In this document: piece by piece, positions 52,055-60,803 of the stretch
Layout: the number at the start of each line of letters is the position of its first letter
Position numbering within the stretch: the stretch's first letter is position 1
Assembly (NCBI GenBank): GCA_964402175.1
Contig: CAYOBN010000017.1
Location: 11,155-75,154, forward strand
DNA from: JAWKUK01 sp964402175
Lineage (GTDB): Bacteria > Planctomycetota > UBA1135 > GCA-002686595
Direction: 5' to 3'
DNA length: 64,000 nucleotides
Position numbers and translations under genes: made by a program
The notes under the pieces: model-generated
Databases searched by the model: none
Told to the model about the DNA's origin: nothing
The model's input: the letters and a program-made list of their open reading frames with translations, nothing else

Positions 52055-53413
52055 TCACGCGCGCTCGAGGCGCGCGACGCGCACCACGGTGTTGGTGCCG
52101 TAGGGATACTTCGTCGCGACGAGGGTCAGCGCGTCGCCGTCGCGCGTCGCCGCGAGCTCCTCGCCGTTGTCCAGCCAGCGCGGCCGGCCCCAGTCTCCGG
52201 CGAGGCCGGTGAAGCGGCGCTCGCCCGGACCGCGCGCCTCGACCCCGTGGCGCGAGTCCGCCGTGGCGGTGAGGTCGAACACGAAGAGGTAGAGCGTGCG
52301 CCCGTCGACGATAAGCCCGAAGTCGCGGCCCTCTCCGACGACACCGGCGGGCACGCCTTGATAGAGCGGGCCGCGCGGCCCGTCCATCAGCTCGATCCAA
52401 TCCCCCACGCGCGCCAACGCTGCGCGTTCGTAGTCCGGGATCCGACCGCTCGCCTCAGGGCCGACGTTCATCAAGAGGTTCGAACCCGCGCGGCGGGCCA
52501 GGCACAGCTCTTCGATCACGTGCGCGGGCGACAGGAGGTTGAAGTCCTTGTGCGCGATGCCCCAGTGGAAGTTGAAGGTGTGGCACATCTCGCCAGCCAC
52601 GTACTTCGACATACCACGGCGGTCGAGCGCCGTCGCCCGGCCGCGCTCGAAGGTGACACTGTCGATCTCGGGGTGACCGAGCTCGCCGCCCTTCTCGAGG
52701 CCGGTGTTGTTGATGATCAGCGCCTCGGGCTGGTGGGCCCGAATGACGCCGTAGAGCGCATCGAGCTGCCAATCCGCGTCCGCCTTGCTCCAGTTGCCGT
52801 CGAACCAGAAGCCGCCGATCGGGCCGTACTGCGTGCAGAGCAGCTCCACGGAGGCGCGCAAGTATTGCTGGTAAGCGTCCCAGTCGCCTTGGAAGCGTTC
52901 GTCGCTCCAGTCGAGCGTCGTGCAGTACAGCATCGGCACGATCCCGTTGGCACGGCAGCCTTCGACGAAGTCCAGCACGAGGTCCCGCGCCGCGGGGGTC
53001 TTCGTGACATCCAGCGGCGACAGCCCGCGGGTGTCGTAGAGGCTGAAGCCGTCGTGGTGGCGGCTCGTCAGCGTCGCATAACGCATCCCGGCCCGCTGCG
53101 CGACCCGCGCGAGGTCCTGGCCGCTGAAGTCCTTCGCGTGGAAGGACTGCATCAGGCCCATGTAGCGCTCCTTCGGGATGCGCTGCAGGTTCATAGCCCA
53201 TTCACCCGCGCCGAGCTGCGAATACAGGCCGTAGTGCAGGAACATCCCGAAGCCGAGGCGCTCGAAGGCTTGGACGCGGGCGCTCGGCGTCGGCAGGTCC
53301 CCCGCGGGCGCAGGGGCCGCCTCTGTCTCGGGCTCCTGGATGCGCCAGCGCAGCGCCGCGGGCAGGACCAACGAGGCCCCGAGGAGGCCGCGGCGGGTAG
53401 GGATCGGCTGCAT
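52055..53413 (-). CDS. Alpha-L-fucosidase (GH29), Tat-exported
   Basis: This 452-aa protein has a twin-Arg leader (PTRRGLLGASLVLPA). GH29 hallmarks are FGMFLHYGLYS, SRHHDGFSLYDT (His119, His120) and the nucleophile-type Asp205 in GFWFDGNW; AGSNLLMNVGP matches the conserved tail of the catalytic barrel. A C-terminal beta domain follows. It would release fucose from extracellular polysaccharides. ATG at 53413 shares its A with the stop of the upstream gene (TGATG), so the two are translationally coupled. Confidence 0.93.
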   Translation of the reverse strand: MQPIPTRRGLLGASLVLPAALRWRIQEPETEAAPAPAGDLPTPSARVQAFERLGFGMFLHYGLYSQLGAGEWAMNLQRIPKERYMGLMQSFHAKDFSGQDLARVAQRAGMRYATLTSRHHDGFSLYDTRGLSPLDVTKTPAARDLVLDFVEGCRANGIVPMLYCTTLDWSDERFQGDWDAYQQYLRASVELLCTQYGPIGGFWFDGNWSKADADWQLDALYGVIRAHQPEALIINNTGLEKGGELGHPEIDSVTFERGRATALDRRGMSKYVAGEMCHTFNFHWGIAHKDFNLLSPAHVIEELCLARRAGSNLLMNVGPEASGRIPDYERAALARVGDWIELMDGPRGPLYQGVPAGVVGEGRDFGLIVDGRTLYLFVFDLTATADSRHGVEARGPGERRFTGLAGDWGRPRWLDNGEELAATRDGDALTLVATKYPYGTNTVVRVARLERA

Positions 53414-55050
53414 CACTTCTTCTCGCCCGTCGCGCCCTTGGTCTCCGCGAACGTGCGCCAACGCGCTTCGACGGAGCGGAAGGCCTCGGCTTCACCGACC
53501 CCGAGGACCGCGGCGGCGGCTTTGCGCCATTCCGCGATGAAGGTCTTGGCGTCGTGGGAATACTTGCCCGCCGCACGCAGCCAGAGCTGCCCCGGCTTGC
53601 CCTCCGCGCGCGCGATGTAGTCGAAGAAGCTCCACGACTTCGCGAGGTCCGCGTCGTCCAGCTCGTAGAGGTCCTTCCGCGCGAGCTGATCGATCGGACG
53701 GCCGAGCTCCAGCGCGATCGCGTTGTAGAGCTCGCGGCGCCCTTCACCGACGGTCTTCTCGCCCTCGTTGCGCTGCCGCTCGCGCTTGACGTAACCCGAG
53801 CGGCCGCTGTCGAACGCCTTGCAGGTCACCGTGTTGCGCGCGAGGAACTCGAACGAGAGGTAATAACCGAGCGCCTCCGAGAGCCAGTCCTGATTGATGT
53901 TGCCCCCGGGCCCGTAGTGCAGCCCCGCGAGCGCGTGCCCGAGCTGGTGGCACACGATGCCCTCGAGGTCCATCTGCTCGTCGTACTTGCGGTACGAGCG
54001 GTACGCGCGCGTCTTGCTGCCGTCGACGCGCTCGCCGCCCATCTGCAGCCGCTGCTCCTGGTTCTGGTTCCAAGCCGTCCCGTAGAGCGCCGTGGCGTAC
54101 GCCATGTAGCGCGCGTTGTCGTTCGGAGTCACGAGGAACTCCTGGAACACGATGTCGGGGATGCCGTCGGCGTAGTCTTCGCCCAGATAGGGGTCGACGA
54201 AGCGGGTGCGGAAGCCCTCGATCACCTCTTCACCGAGCAGCAGCGCCTTCTCCACCGTGTCGGGCGCGATCGCGTCGGTGAAGATCATCCGCAGGTGCAG
54301 CGTCTCGCGCACGTGGAAGCGATCCGAGCCGTTCGTGAGCTCCATCGAGGCCTGCGCGATGGCCGCCGGGACCTCCGCCGTGACGAGCGACTCCATCGCC
54401 CGGTCATGCCGGACGCGGACCGCGGCCGCTTTGTGCGCTTTGGCCTCCTTCTGGATCTCCTTCGCGTACTTCTCCGCCGCGAACTTGGGCCAGAGGGTGT
54501 TGCCGAGCCACGTCTGCAGGCCCTCCATCTCGGTGATCACACGGGCGTGGGCCGCGGCCCAATCCGTCGAGGCGCGGTCGTGGCCGTCGCGCAGCCGCCG
54601 CAGCTCGTCGATGCCCTCGCGGCGCAGCGTGTACTCGCGCGACAGCGACGGCAGCGTCTCGTCGCGCATGAGGACCATCGCGTAGTCCTTCGTCGCCACC
54701 GAGCCACCGTCGAGGCGCAGCACCGTCTTCTTCGAGCCCGGCTCGAGGTCGCCCTTGCGACCGAGCACATACGCCGGCACCGAAGGATCGTCGGGGTCGG
54801 CGACCCAGAGCTCGATGCTCGCGGCGGGGTTGCGGCTGAAGCTCGAGCCCTCCAGGGTCACCCCCGTGTTCGGGCGGAGCTCGCCGACGACCGCCGGGCG
54901 CCCGTGGATCCGCACGACGCGGTCCTCGTAGCGCTTCGCGGACTTCTCGCCTTCGAGGAAGAGCGCGACGACCTGCGCGTCGGCGACGCTGGAACAGGTG
55001 AGCGCGAGCGCGGCCAGTGCGGCGCGGCGAACGGTTCGAAGCGGGTGCAT
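53413..55050 (-). CDS. Exported gluzincin-like metallopeptidase with HQLGH in place of HExxH (probable pseudoenzyme)
   Basis: This 545-aa protein has a signal peptide (~1-25, ending VADAQ), a mixed N-terminal region and a helical middle (WPKFAAEKYAKEIQKEAKAHKAA). The zinc-site equivalent is HQLGH at 368-372, with a downstream Glu392 in WLSEALG at the spacing expected of gluzincins. Gln replaces the catalytic Glu, so metal may bind but hydrolysis is unlikely. It is the first gene of a two-gene operon with an exported fucosidase and could be a glycan- or protein-binding partner. Confidence 0.75.
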   Translation of the reverse strand: MHPLRTVRRAALAALALTCSSVADAQVVALFLEGEKSAKRYEDRVVRIHGRPAVVGELRPNTGVTLEGSSFSRNPAASIELWVADPDDPSVPAYVLGRKGDLEPGSKKTVLRLDGGSVATKDYAMVLMRDETLPSLSREYTLRREGIDELRRLRDGHDRASTDWAAAHARVITEMEGLQTWLGNTLWPKFAAEKYAKEIQKEAKAHKAAAVRVRHDRAMESLVTAEVPAAIAQASMELTNGSDRFHVRETLHLRMIFTDAIAPDTVEKALLLGEEVIEGFRTRFVDPYLGEDYADGIPDIVFQEFLVTPNDNARYMAYATALYGTAWNQNQEQRLQMGGERVDGSKTRAYRSYRKYDEQMDLEGIVCHQLGHALAGLHYGPGGNINQDWLSEALGYYLSFEFLARNTVTCKAFDSGRSGYVKRERQRNEGEKTVGEGRRELYNAIALELGRPIDQLARKDLYELDDADLAKSWSFFDYIARAEGKPGQLWLRAAGKYSHDAKTFIAEWRKAAAAVLGVGEAEAFRSVEARWRTFAETKGATGEKK

Positions 55051-55148
55051 CGGGGGGTAGGGAGAGGCTCGGGGCAGGAAGGTAGGCCCAGGGCGACCCC
55101 CGTTCTACCCGCCGTGGGCCCCAAGGTACCACCGCGCGCCGACGTCTT

Positions 55149-55167
55149 GGGCCCCGCAGCGGGGCCC
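55149..55167 (-). terminator. Hairpin terminator of the pnt operon
   Basis: The stem GGGCCCC (55149-55155) and GGGGCCC (55161-55167) with a 5-nt loop begins 29 nt after the pntB stop on the minus strand. Confidence 0.6.
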
Positions 55168-55195
55168 CCGGTCCGATCCTGGGAAACCTCCCCGA

Positions 55196-56182
55196 TCAGC
55201 CACCCTTGAGGGCCGCCGCCGTGTCCGCCATCGCCTTCTTCGCGTCCTCGAAGAACATCAGCGAATTGTCGAGCGCAAAGAGCGGGTTCGGAATTCCCGC
55301 GAACCCCGGCGAGAGGCTGCGCTTCACGTTGACGACCGTGCGCGCGTGGTCCACGTCGAGGATGGGCATGCCGTAGATCGGACTCGACTTGTCGTCCCGC
55401 GCCAGCGGGTTCACGACGTCGTTGGCGCCGATGACGATGACCACGTCCGTCTGCTTGAACAGCGGGTTGATCGCGTCGAGGTCCAAGAGCTTCGCGTAGT
55501 CGATGTCGGCCTCGGCGAGCAGCACGTTCATGTGCCCGGGCATCCGGCCCGCGACAGGGTGGATGCCGAAGAGCACCTCGGTGCCGTTCTTCTCCATCGC
55601 GTTGGTCAGCTCGCGCACCGCGTGCTGCGCCTGGCTGACGGCCATGCCGTAGCCGGGGACGAACACGACGCGGCCGGCCGATTCGAGCAACATCGCGAGC
55701 TCCTCCGCGGAGGTTGCCTTGATCTTGCCCGCGTAGACATCGTCCGCCTTCGCGCCGCCGCCCGTGCCNNNNNNNNNNNNNNNNNNNNNNNNNNNNNNNN
55801 NNNNNNNNNNNNNNNNNNNNNNNNNNNNNNNNNNNNNNNNNNNNNNNNNNNNNNNNNNNNNNNNNNNNAACGCCGAGGCCCCGCCGCCGAACCCGTTGAA
55901 GAGCGCGACGAGCTGGGGCATGTCGGTCATCTTGACCCGCCCCGCCATGACAGCGCCGATCGCGCCGCCGATGGCCACACCGCCGAGGATCAACCCGACG
56001 TGCACCTTGGCCGCGAGCAAGACAGCGACGACGGCGACCGCCATGCCGAGCGCGCCGAGCATGTTGCCGCGCACCGCCGTGCGCGGCCGCGTCAGCCCCT
56101 TCAGCCCGAGGATGAACAGGACCGCGGAGACGAGGTACGCGAGCTGGACGAGGCTCGCAGAGTCGAAGGATTCGTTCGGCAT
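55196..56182 (-). CDS. pntB: NAD(P) transhydrogenase beta subunit (interrupted by assembly gap)
   Basis: Before the gap are the first three membrane helices and the conserved NGFGGGASA segment; after it is the NADP-binding domain III with VPGYGMAVSQAQHAV, GIHPVAGRMPGHMNVLLAEA, IGANDVVNP and SPIYGMPILDV. The visible 294 residues compare with ~460 in the family, so ~165 residues (~500 nt) are missing from the 100-N gap and the listed length is an underestimate. PntB carries the proton channel and binds NADPH. Third gene of the pntA-pntA2-pntB operon. Confidence 0.93.
   Translation of the reverse strand: MPNESFDSASLVQLAYLVSAVLFILGLKGLTRPRTAVRGNMLGALGMAVAVVAVLLAAKVHVGLILGGVAIGGAIGAVMAGRVKMTDMPQLVALFNGFGGGASAXXXXXXXXXXXXXXXXXXXXXXXXXXXXXXXXXXGTGGGAKADDVYAGKIKATSAEELAMLLESAGRVVFVPGYGMAVSQAQHAVRELTNAMEKNGTEVLFGIHPVAGRMPGHMNVLLAEADIDYAKLLDLDAINPLFKQTDVVIVIGANDVVNPLARDDKSSPIYGMPILDVDHARTVVNVKRSLSPGFAGIPNPLFALDNSLMFFEDAKKAMADTAAALKGG
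55769..55868. other. Assembly gap (100 N) inside pntB
   Basis: Exactly 100 undetermined bases, a standard placeholder. From family length, the true gap should be near 500 nt rather than 100 and congruent to 1 modulo 3. Confidence 0.97.
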
Positions 56183-56188
56183 CGCAGC

Positions 56189-56488
56189 TCAGCCCTTCGT
56201 CTCGGCGCCCTTCGCCGGCTTCGTCTTGAACATGGCGAGCATGCGGTGCGTCACCATGAAACCACCGACCACGTTGATCATCGCAAGCACGACCGCGATG
56301 AACGCCAAGGTGTTGGCGAACCAACCCTGGGCCAGCTCCGCGGCCAGCACTGCGCCGACGACCGCGATGCCGGAGATCGCGTTGGAGCCCGACATCAGCG
56401 GCGTGTGCAGCGTCGGCGGGACCTTGTTGATGATCTCGAAGCCGACGAACACCGCCAGCATGAAGATAGTGAGGGAGAGGACCAGCAT
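56189..56488 (-). CDS. NAD(P) transhydrogenase membrane subunit alpha-2
   Basis: This 99-aa protein has three helices: MLVLSLTIFMLAVFVGFEII, a central block with the conserved VPPTLHTPLMSGSNAISGI, and a third near the end, VVLAMINVVGGFMVTHRML. This is the split PntA C-terminal domain (PntAb/PntA2), part of the proton-translocating membrane sector. Starts at ATG 56488 and ends 6 nt before pntB. Confidence 0.93.
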   Translation of the reverse strand: MLVLSLTIFMLAVFVGFEIINKVPPTLHTPLMSGSNAISGIAVVGAVLAAELAQGWFANTLAFIAVVLAMINVVGGFMVTHRMLAMFKTKPAKGAETKG

Positions 56489-56531
56489 GAGCCTCGTAGG
56501 GGGCAGGAGAGCGCGCGGGTGCGGGGAGGGA

Positions 56532-57707
56532 TCAGACCGACGCGGGCGCCGGCAGGCCGAGGGCCTCGCGGACGCGCGGGTGAACGACTTCACCGCCGTG
56601 TACCGCCAGGGTGCCTTGCACGATGTCGTCGGCCATGTCGAGCGCGGTCGCGCCCTTCTTGTAGGCGTTGCGCAGGAATGCCAGCGCATTGCGCGCGAGC
56701 ATCCGCGATGCATCGGCGGGCACCGTCGCCGGCAAGTCGAGCGGTCCCATGATCGTCACGCCGTGCACCGTGATCGTCTCGCCGGCCCGCGTGAGGCGAC
56801 AGTTGCCGCCGCGCTCGGCCGCCAAGTCGACGAGCACCGAGCCGGGCTGCATCGCTTTGACCATGTCCTCGGTCACGAGCTCGGGCGAGGGCCGCCCGGG
56901 AATCGCTGCCGTCGTAATGACGAGGTCGCTCTTCGCGATCACCCCGGTCAGGAGCTCGCGCTGGCGGCGCAGGAAGTCCTCGCCCTGCTCCTTCGCGTAG
57001 CCGCCCGCGCCCTCAGCGCCCGCCGTGTCGAGCGGCAGCTCGACGAAGCGCGCGCCGACGCTGATGACCTGGTCCTTGACCACCGGCCGGATGTCGTAGC
57101 CTTCGACCACCGCGCCGAGGCGCTTCGCGGTCGCCATCGCTTGCAGCCCCGCGACGCCCGCGCCCAGCACGAAGCAGCGCGCCGCCGACAGCGTGCCGGC
57201 CGCGGTCATCATCATCGGCAGGATGCGCGGCAGCGCGCTCGCGCCGAGCAGCACCGCCTTGTAACCCGCCAGCGTCGCCATCGAAGAGAGCACGTCCATG
57301 CTCTGCGCGCGCGTCGTGCGCGGCACGAGCTCGAGCGCAAAGACCGTCACCCCACGCGCGGCCGCATCGCGCAGCAGCGCGGGTTGATCGAGCGGCGCGC
57401 AGCTCGCAGCGAGCACCTGCCCGCTGCGCATCGCTGCGAGGTCCGCCGCGCCGTGCTCGGGGTTCGCGCCGAGGGCGCGCACCTGAAGCACGACGTCCGC
57501 CTCCGCGAAGAGCTGCGCACGGTCCGCGACGAGGCGCGCGCCGCGCGCTTCGTAGTCGGCGTCGGGGAAGCCGGAGCCGACCCCCGCGCCGCGCTCGACG
57601 AGCACCTCGCGCCCGTCCTTCACGAGGTCTTGGACGACCTGGGGCAGCAGCGCGACCCGCCGCTCTCCGGCGTGGGTCTCCTTCGTCACAGCGATCTTCA
57701 GCGGCAC
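56532..57707 (-). CDS. pntA: NAD(P) transhydrogenase soluble alpha-1 subunit
   Basis: This 391-aa protein matches the NAD-binding alpha-1 subunit: KIAVTKETHAGERRVALLP, LVPRTTRAQSMDVLSSMA, the Rossmann loop FVLGAGVAGLQAMATAKRLGA, and VITTAAIPGRPSPELVT. It transfers hydride between NADH and NADP. GTG at 57707 with a clear AAGGAG about 7 nt upstream. Split alpha architecture (alpha-1, alpha-2, beta) is typical of Rhodospirillum-type enzymes. The open frame above 57707 is a shadow. Confidence 0.94.
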   Translation of the reverse strand: MPLKIAVTKETHAGERRVALLPQVVQDLVKDGREVLVERGAGVGSGFPDADYEARGARLVADRAQLFAEADVVLQVRALGANPEHGAADLAAMRSGQVLAASCAPLDQPALLRDAAARGVTVFALELVPRTTRAQSMDVLSSMATLAGYKAVLLGASALPRILPMMMTAAGTLSAARCFVLGAGVAGLQAMATAKRLGAVVEGYDIRPVVKDQVISVGARFVELPLDTAGAEGAGGYAKEQGEDFLRRQRELLTGVIAKSDLVITTAAIPGRPSPELVTEDMVKAMQPGSVLVDLAAERGGNCRLTRAGETITVHGVTIMGPLDLPATVPADASRMLARNALAFLRNAYKKGATALDMADDIVQGTLAVHGGEVVHPRVREALGLPAPASV

Positions 57708-57713
57708 TCGGGG

Positions 57714-57719
57714 CTCCTT
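57714..57719 (-). promoter_or_regulatory. Ribosome-binding site of pntA
   Basis: AAGGAG on the minus strand about 7 nt upstream of the GTG at 57707. It supports this GTG over upstream ATG codons in the same open frame. Confidence 0.7.
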
Positions 57720-57842
57720 CTTTTCCGGCGGTCGCCGGCCCCGGGATTGTCCCAACACCGGGGCGGGATGGCCAGCGGGACCCGCGGGATGCAAACGCGA
57801 GCGCCCTTGCTCCCGAGGGTCGGGCGACGCTTCAATGCCCCC

Positions 57843-58241
57843 GTGAAGTCCCTCCCCATGCTCCTCGGCGCCGCCGCGCTCGGGCTCGCAGCCTGCGCCG
57901 CGCCCGTCGCCCAAGAACCTTCGATCGGCCAAGCCGGTCAGCTCGCCCACGCGGTGTTCTTCGACCTCGCCGACGACGGGCAGGCCGCGGCGCTCGTCTC
58001 CGATTGCCATCGCCGCCTCTCGACGATCCCGGGCGTCCTGCTGCTCGAAGCCGGCACACGCGCCCCCGAGTTCAGCGGGCCGCGCAACGACAACCGGTTC
58101 GACGTCGCGCTCTGGGTGCTCTTCGAGGACCGCGCCGCCCACGACGCCTACCAGGTGCACCCCGAGCACCGCGCGCTCGTCGAGGAGTGGACCCCGCGCC
58201 TCGCCGGCGTCGAGGTCTGCGACGCCTGGCTCGACGACTGA
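57843..58241 (+). CDS. Predicted lipoprotein with Dabb (stress-responsive alpha/beta barrel) domain
   Basis: This 132-aa protein from GTG 57843 (ATG at 57858 possible) has a short leader ending in a lipobox (LGLAAC). The rest is one Dabb domain: LAHAVFFDLADDGQAAAL, VPGVLLLEAGTRAPEF-like centre and RFDVALWVLFEDRAAHDAYQVHPEHRALVEEW. Dabb domains form dimeric ferredoxin-like barrels and bind small molecules; exported lipidated forms are common in planctomycetes, to my knowledge. Its 3' end is 4 nt from the convergent VanZ stop. Confidence 0.82.
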   Translation: MKSLPMLLGAAALGLAACAAPVAQEPSIGQAGQLAHAVFFDLADDGQAAALVSDCHRRLSTIPGVLLLEAGTRAPEFSGPRNDNRFDVALWVLFEDRAAHDAYQVHPEHRALVEEWTPRLAGVEVCDAWLDD

Positions 58242-58245
58242 CACC

Positions 58246-58863
58246 TCAGCGCGTGAACCAGAGCCCGCCGCCGAGCCACGCGGAGGAGAGGCTCGACACC
58301 GCCGCCGCCGCGACGCTCGCGGCGGCGCCCCACAGGAGGCGCTGCACGACGCCTGCGCGCGTTGCGTCCGGCCGCGAGAGGTAACCGACGACCCCCAGCA
58401 CCGCGGCGGCCCCGGTCGCGTCGGAGACGACGTCGAAGAGCGACGCGACGCGCCCCGGCACGTGAGATTGGTGCGTCTCGTCGACCAAGCCGTAGGCGAC
58501 GACGGCGCAGAAGACCGCGAGCGCGCCGGGCCGGCTCCAGCGCACCCAGCGCTGTCCGTCGAGCGGCGCGCGGGGCAGGAGCGGCACGAGGAAGAGCGCC
58601 AGGAGCCCGAACGCAAGCGGGTGCGCCAGGTCGAAGAGCAGCGCCGTGAGCCACTCGGGCAGGTCGAGGCCCGGTGCGATGTCGGGGGCCCCCGACGACA
58701 GGTGCCAGAGGAGCGCCGCCCACGCCGCGGGCAGGACCCACGCGGCGCTGCGCGGCGCGTAGAGGAGGCCGCGGCCGGCGGCCCGCAGGAGGGCGACGGC
58801 GTCGGGACCCGTCTCGGGCGCAGCGCGCGCGGCGGTCTCAGCGCTCTCAGCGGGCGTCGGCAT
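58246..58863 (-). CDS. VanZ-family membrane protein
   Basis: This 205-aa protein has five hydrophobic helices. The characteristic core is VLPAAWAALLWHLSSGAP, then DLAHPLAFGLLALFLV, then YGLVDETHQSHVPGRVASLFDVVSDATGA, i.e. the VanZ D-E-x-x-Q motif. Its function is unclear; some members confer teicoplanin resistance. ATG at 58863 lies inside the end of the preceding anti-sigma-type gene (17-nt overlap). Last gene of the ruvC-to-VanZ run. Confidence 0.87.
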   Translation of the reverse strand: MPTPAESAETAARAAPETGPDAVALLRAAGRGLLYAPRSAAWVLPAAWAALLWHLSSGAPDIAPGLDLPEWLTALLFDLAHPLAFGLLALFLVPLLPRAPLDGQRWVRWSRPGALAVFCAVVAYGLVDETHQSHVPGRVASLFDVVSDATGAAAVLGVVGYLSRPDATRAGVVQRLLWGAAASVAAAAVSSLSSAWLGGGLWFTR

Positions 58864-59350
58864 GGCGGCGGACGGCGAGGAACGAGAGGCCGCGGCCGTC
58901 TTCGCTCCGGTCGACCTGCAGGACATCGACGAGCTGGCCCAGGAGGAACAGCCCGCGGCCGCGGTCGTCGTCGAGGTCCGGCACACCGTCCGGCGGATCC
59001 AGCAGCGGCCGCACCCGCGCCGGGTCGCCGCCGCCCTGGTCGCCGATGCGCACGGCCCAGCGCACGCGGTCGATGCCGACCCAGAGGGACATCCGCACGT
59101 CGTCCGCCAGGTCCCTCAGCTCGCGCGCCGCATGCCCGCCGCCGTGGTCGACCGCGTTGTCGAGCAGCTCGCCGACCACGAACTCGAGGGTCTCGCACTC
59201 GCGCTCGGCGAGGCCCTCGGACTCCGCGAACTCGCGCGCGATGCGCCGCGCCATGCGCCCGTGGGCGTGGGTCGCGGGCAGATCGAGGCGCAGCTCGTGG
59301 GGCGTGTCGCGGCGCTGGATCTCACCGTGCGGCGTCGGAGGAGCGCTCAT
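58847..59350 (-). CDS. HATPase-domain anti-sigma factor/serine kinase (RsbW/SpoIIAB type)
   Basis: This 167-aa protein is a single GHKL ATPase domain: N-box VVGELLDNAVDHGG, G1 box RIGDQGGGD and G2 box DDRGRGLFLL. This matches SpoIIAB/RsbW-type kinases that bind sigma factors or anti-anti-sigma proteins. No partner STAS gene is visible nearby. ATG at 59350 overlaps the nadC stop by four bases. Confidence 0.88.
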   Translation of the reverse strand: MSAPPTPHGEIQRRDTPHELRLDLPATHAHGRMARRIAREFAESEGLAERECETLEFVVGELLDNAVDHGGGHAARELRDLADDVRMSLWVGIDRVRWAVRIGDQGGGDPARVRPLLDPPDGVPDLDDDRGRGLFLLGQLVDVLQVDRSEDGRGLSFLAVRRHADAR

Positions 59351-60330
59351 CCCGACCCGCTCCCCCGCCGCAGCGGCTCCAGCTCGAGCGAGATGTCGAG
59401 CGCGGGCGCCGAGTGGGTCAGCGCGCCGATCGACACGCGGTCCACGCCCGTCGCAGCGATCTCGGGCAGCGTGCGCTCGTTGACGCCGCCCGACGCTTCG
59501 AGCTCGATCTGCCGCCCGAGCTCGGCCGCTGTACGGCGCAGCTCCGGCGCGAGCGCGCGCAGCGTTTCGACGCTCATGTTGTCGAGCAACACGACGTCGG
59601 CCCCGCCGCGCACCGCGGTCAGCGCCTCGTCGCGGTCGCGGGCTTCGCACGTGATGCGCACACGGGGCCCGACATCCGCGCGCAACGCCGCGAGCGCGGC
59701 GTGCAGCGTGCCGCCGGCGAGCTCGACGTGGTTGTCCTTGATCATCGCCTCGTCGTAGAGGCCGATGCGGTGGTTCTCGCCGCCGCCGGCGTGCACGGCA
59801 GCTTTCTCGAGGAGCCGCAGGCCCGGCGTGGTCTTGCGTGTGTCGAGCACCCGCGCGCCGCCCGCTGCGAGCGCGACGCAGCGCGCGGTCATCGACGCGA
59901 CCCCGGAGAGCCGCTGCAGAAGGTTCAGCGCGGTGCGCTCCGCGACGAGCAACGCGCGCGCGCGGCCTTCGATGCGCGCGACCACCGTGCGCGGCGTGAC
60001 CGGCGTGCCGTCGGCGACCAGGACCTCACAGCGCGCCGCCGGGTCGAGCCACGTCACCGCGCGGAGGAAGACGTCGAGGCCCGCGAGCACGCCCGTGCCC
60101 TTCACGAGCACCGTCGCGCGCGCCAGCGCGTCCGCCGGCACGACCGTGCGCGTGGTGACGTCGCACGCGATCAAGCGCTCGGCCGCGCGCCGCTCGACGG
60201 CGTCCAGGACATCCTCGGGGCGAAGGCCGAGGTCCTCGGCCAGCGCTGCAGCGAGCACCCGCCGCGTCGCGTCGGCCAACGCCGCCGGCGCGACCGCGGG
60301 GCGCGCCTGTGTCGAAGATTCGGGCGTCAT
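59347..60330 (-). CDS. nadC: Nicotinate-nucleotide pyrophosphorylase (quinolinate phosphoribosyltransferase)
   Basis: This 327-aa protein carries AALAEDLG near the start, LNLLQRLSGVAS, the substrate-binding DTRKTTPGLRLLEKAAV and GGGENHRIGLYDEAMIKDNH, followed by the barrel end VLLDNMS and EASGGVN. It makes nicotinate mononucleotide from quinolinate and PRPP in de novo NAD synthesis. The N-terminus is ~20 residues longer than usual. ATG at 60330 overlaps the HhH gene stop by four bases. Confidence 0.94.
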   Translation of the reverse strand: MTPESSTQARPAVAPAALADATRRVLAAALAEDLGLRPEDVLDAVERRAAERLIACDVTTRTVVPADALARATVLVKGTGVLAGLDVFLRAVTWLDPAARCEVLVADGTPVTPRTVVARIEGRARALLVAERTALNLLQRLSGVASMTARCVALAAGGARVLDTRKTTPGLRLLEKAAVHAGGGENHRIGLYDEAMIKDNHVELAGGTLHAALAALRADVGPRVRITCEARDRDEALTAVRGGADVVLLDNMSVETLRALAPELRRTAAELGRQIELEASGGVNERTLPEIAATGVDRVSIGALTHSAPALDISLELEPLRRGSGSG

Positions 60331-60770
60331 CGCGGCTCCAGTCTACCGGGCACCGCGCCCTGCGACGCGCCGCGCGCCGCGGCGAACGCTCGAATGCGCT
60401 CCGTGCGCGACTCGCCGAGGCCGCGCACCTGGCCGAGGGTGTCCCATCCCGCGCCCGGGGTGCCGTGTTGAGCCCAGAGCCAACGGGCGACGTCGGTGGC
60501 GAGGGTCGGGCCGATGCCAGGGAGCGCGCGCAGCTCGCGCGGCCCAGGCGGCGTCGGGGTCGCGCGGGTCGCCGCGAGAGCGGCCCCCTCTGGCCCGCTC
60601 TCGGACCCCGGCGCCGACCCCCGCACGAGCGCGCGGAACTCCGCGGCCGCGCGGGCGGTCCGGTCGCGGTGCACGTGCTCGAGGCCGGCCGCAGTGAGCG
60701 TCCAACCGAGGACGAAGACGAGCGGCCAAGGGGGCTGGGTGACTCCGCGGTGCTTGGGGAGAGCGGGCAT
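60327..60770 (-). CDS. Membrane-anchored helix-hairpin-helix (ComEA-like) protein
   Basis: This 147-aa protein from ATG 60770 (GTG 60785 possible) has an N-terminal hydrophobic segment (WPLVFVLGWTLTAAGL) and two HhH motifs in the C-terminal half (LRALPGIGPTLATDVARWLWA and LGQVRGLGESRTERIRAFA). Such proteins bind DNA at the membrane, as ComEA does in DNA uptake. No other competence gene is in the window. Ends in a 4-nt overlap with nadC. Confidence 0.82.
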   Translation of the reverse strand: MPALPKHRGVTQPPWPLVFVLGWTLTAAGLEHVHRDRTARAAAEFRALVRGSAPGSESGPEGAALAATRATPTPPGPRELRALPGIGPTLATDVARWLWAQHGTPGAGWDTLGQVRGLGESRTERIRAFAAARGASQGAVPGRLEPR

Positions 60771-60803
60771 CACCCCTTGGACCACACGACGGCGCGGGCG
60801 GTT

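Noticed and set aside
55764..57842. Plus-strand frame upstream of the Dabb lipoprotein
   Set aside because: It crosses the N gap and is antisense to pntA, pntA2 and pntB; the real gene begins with a lipobox leader at 57843.
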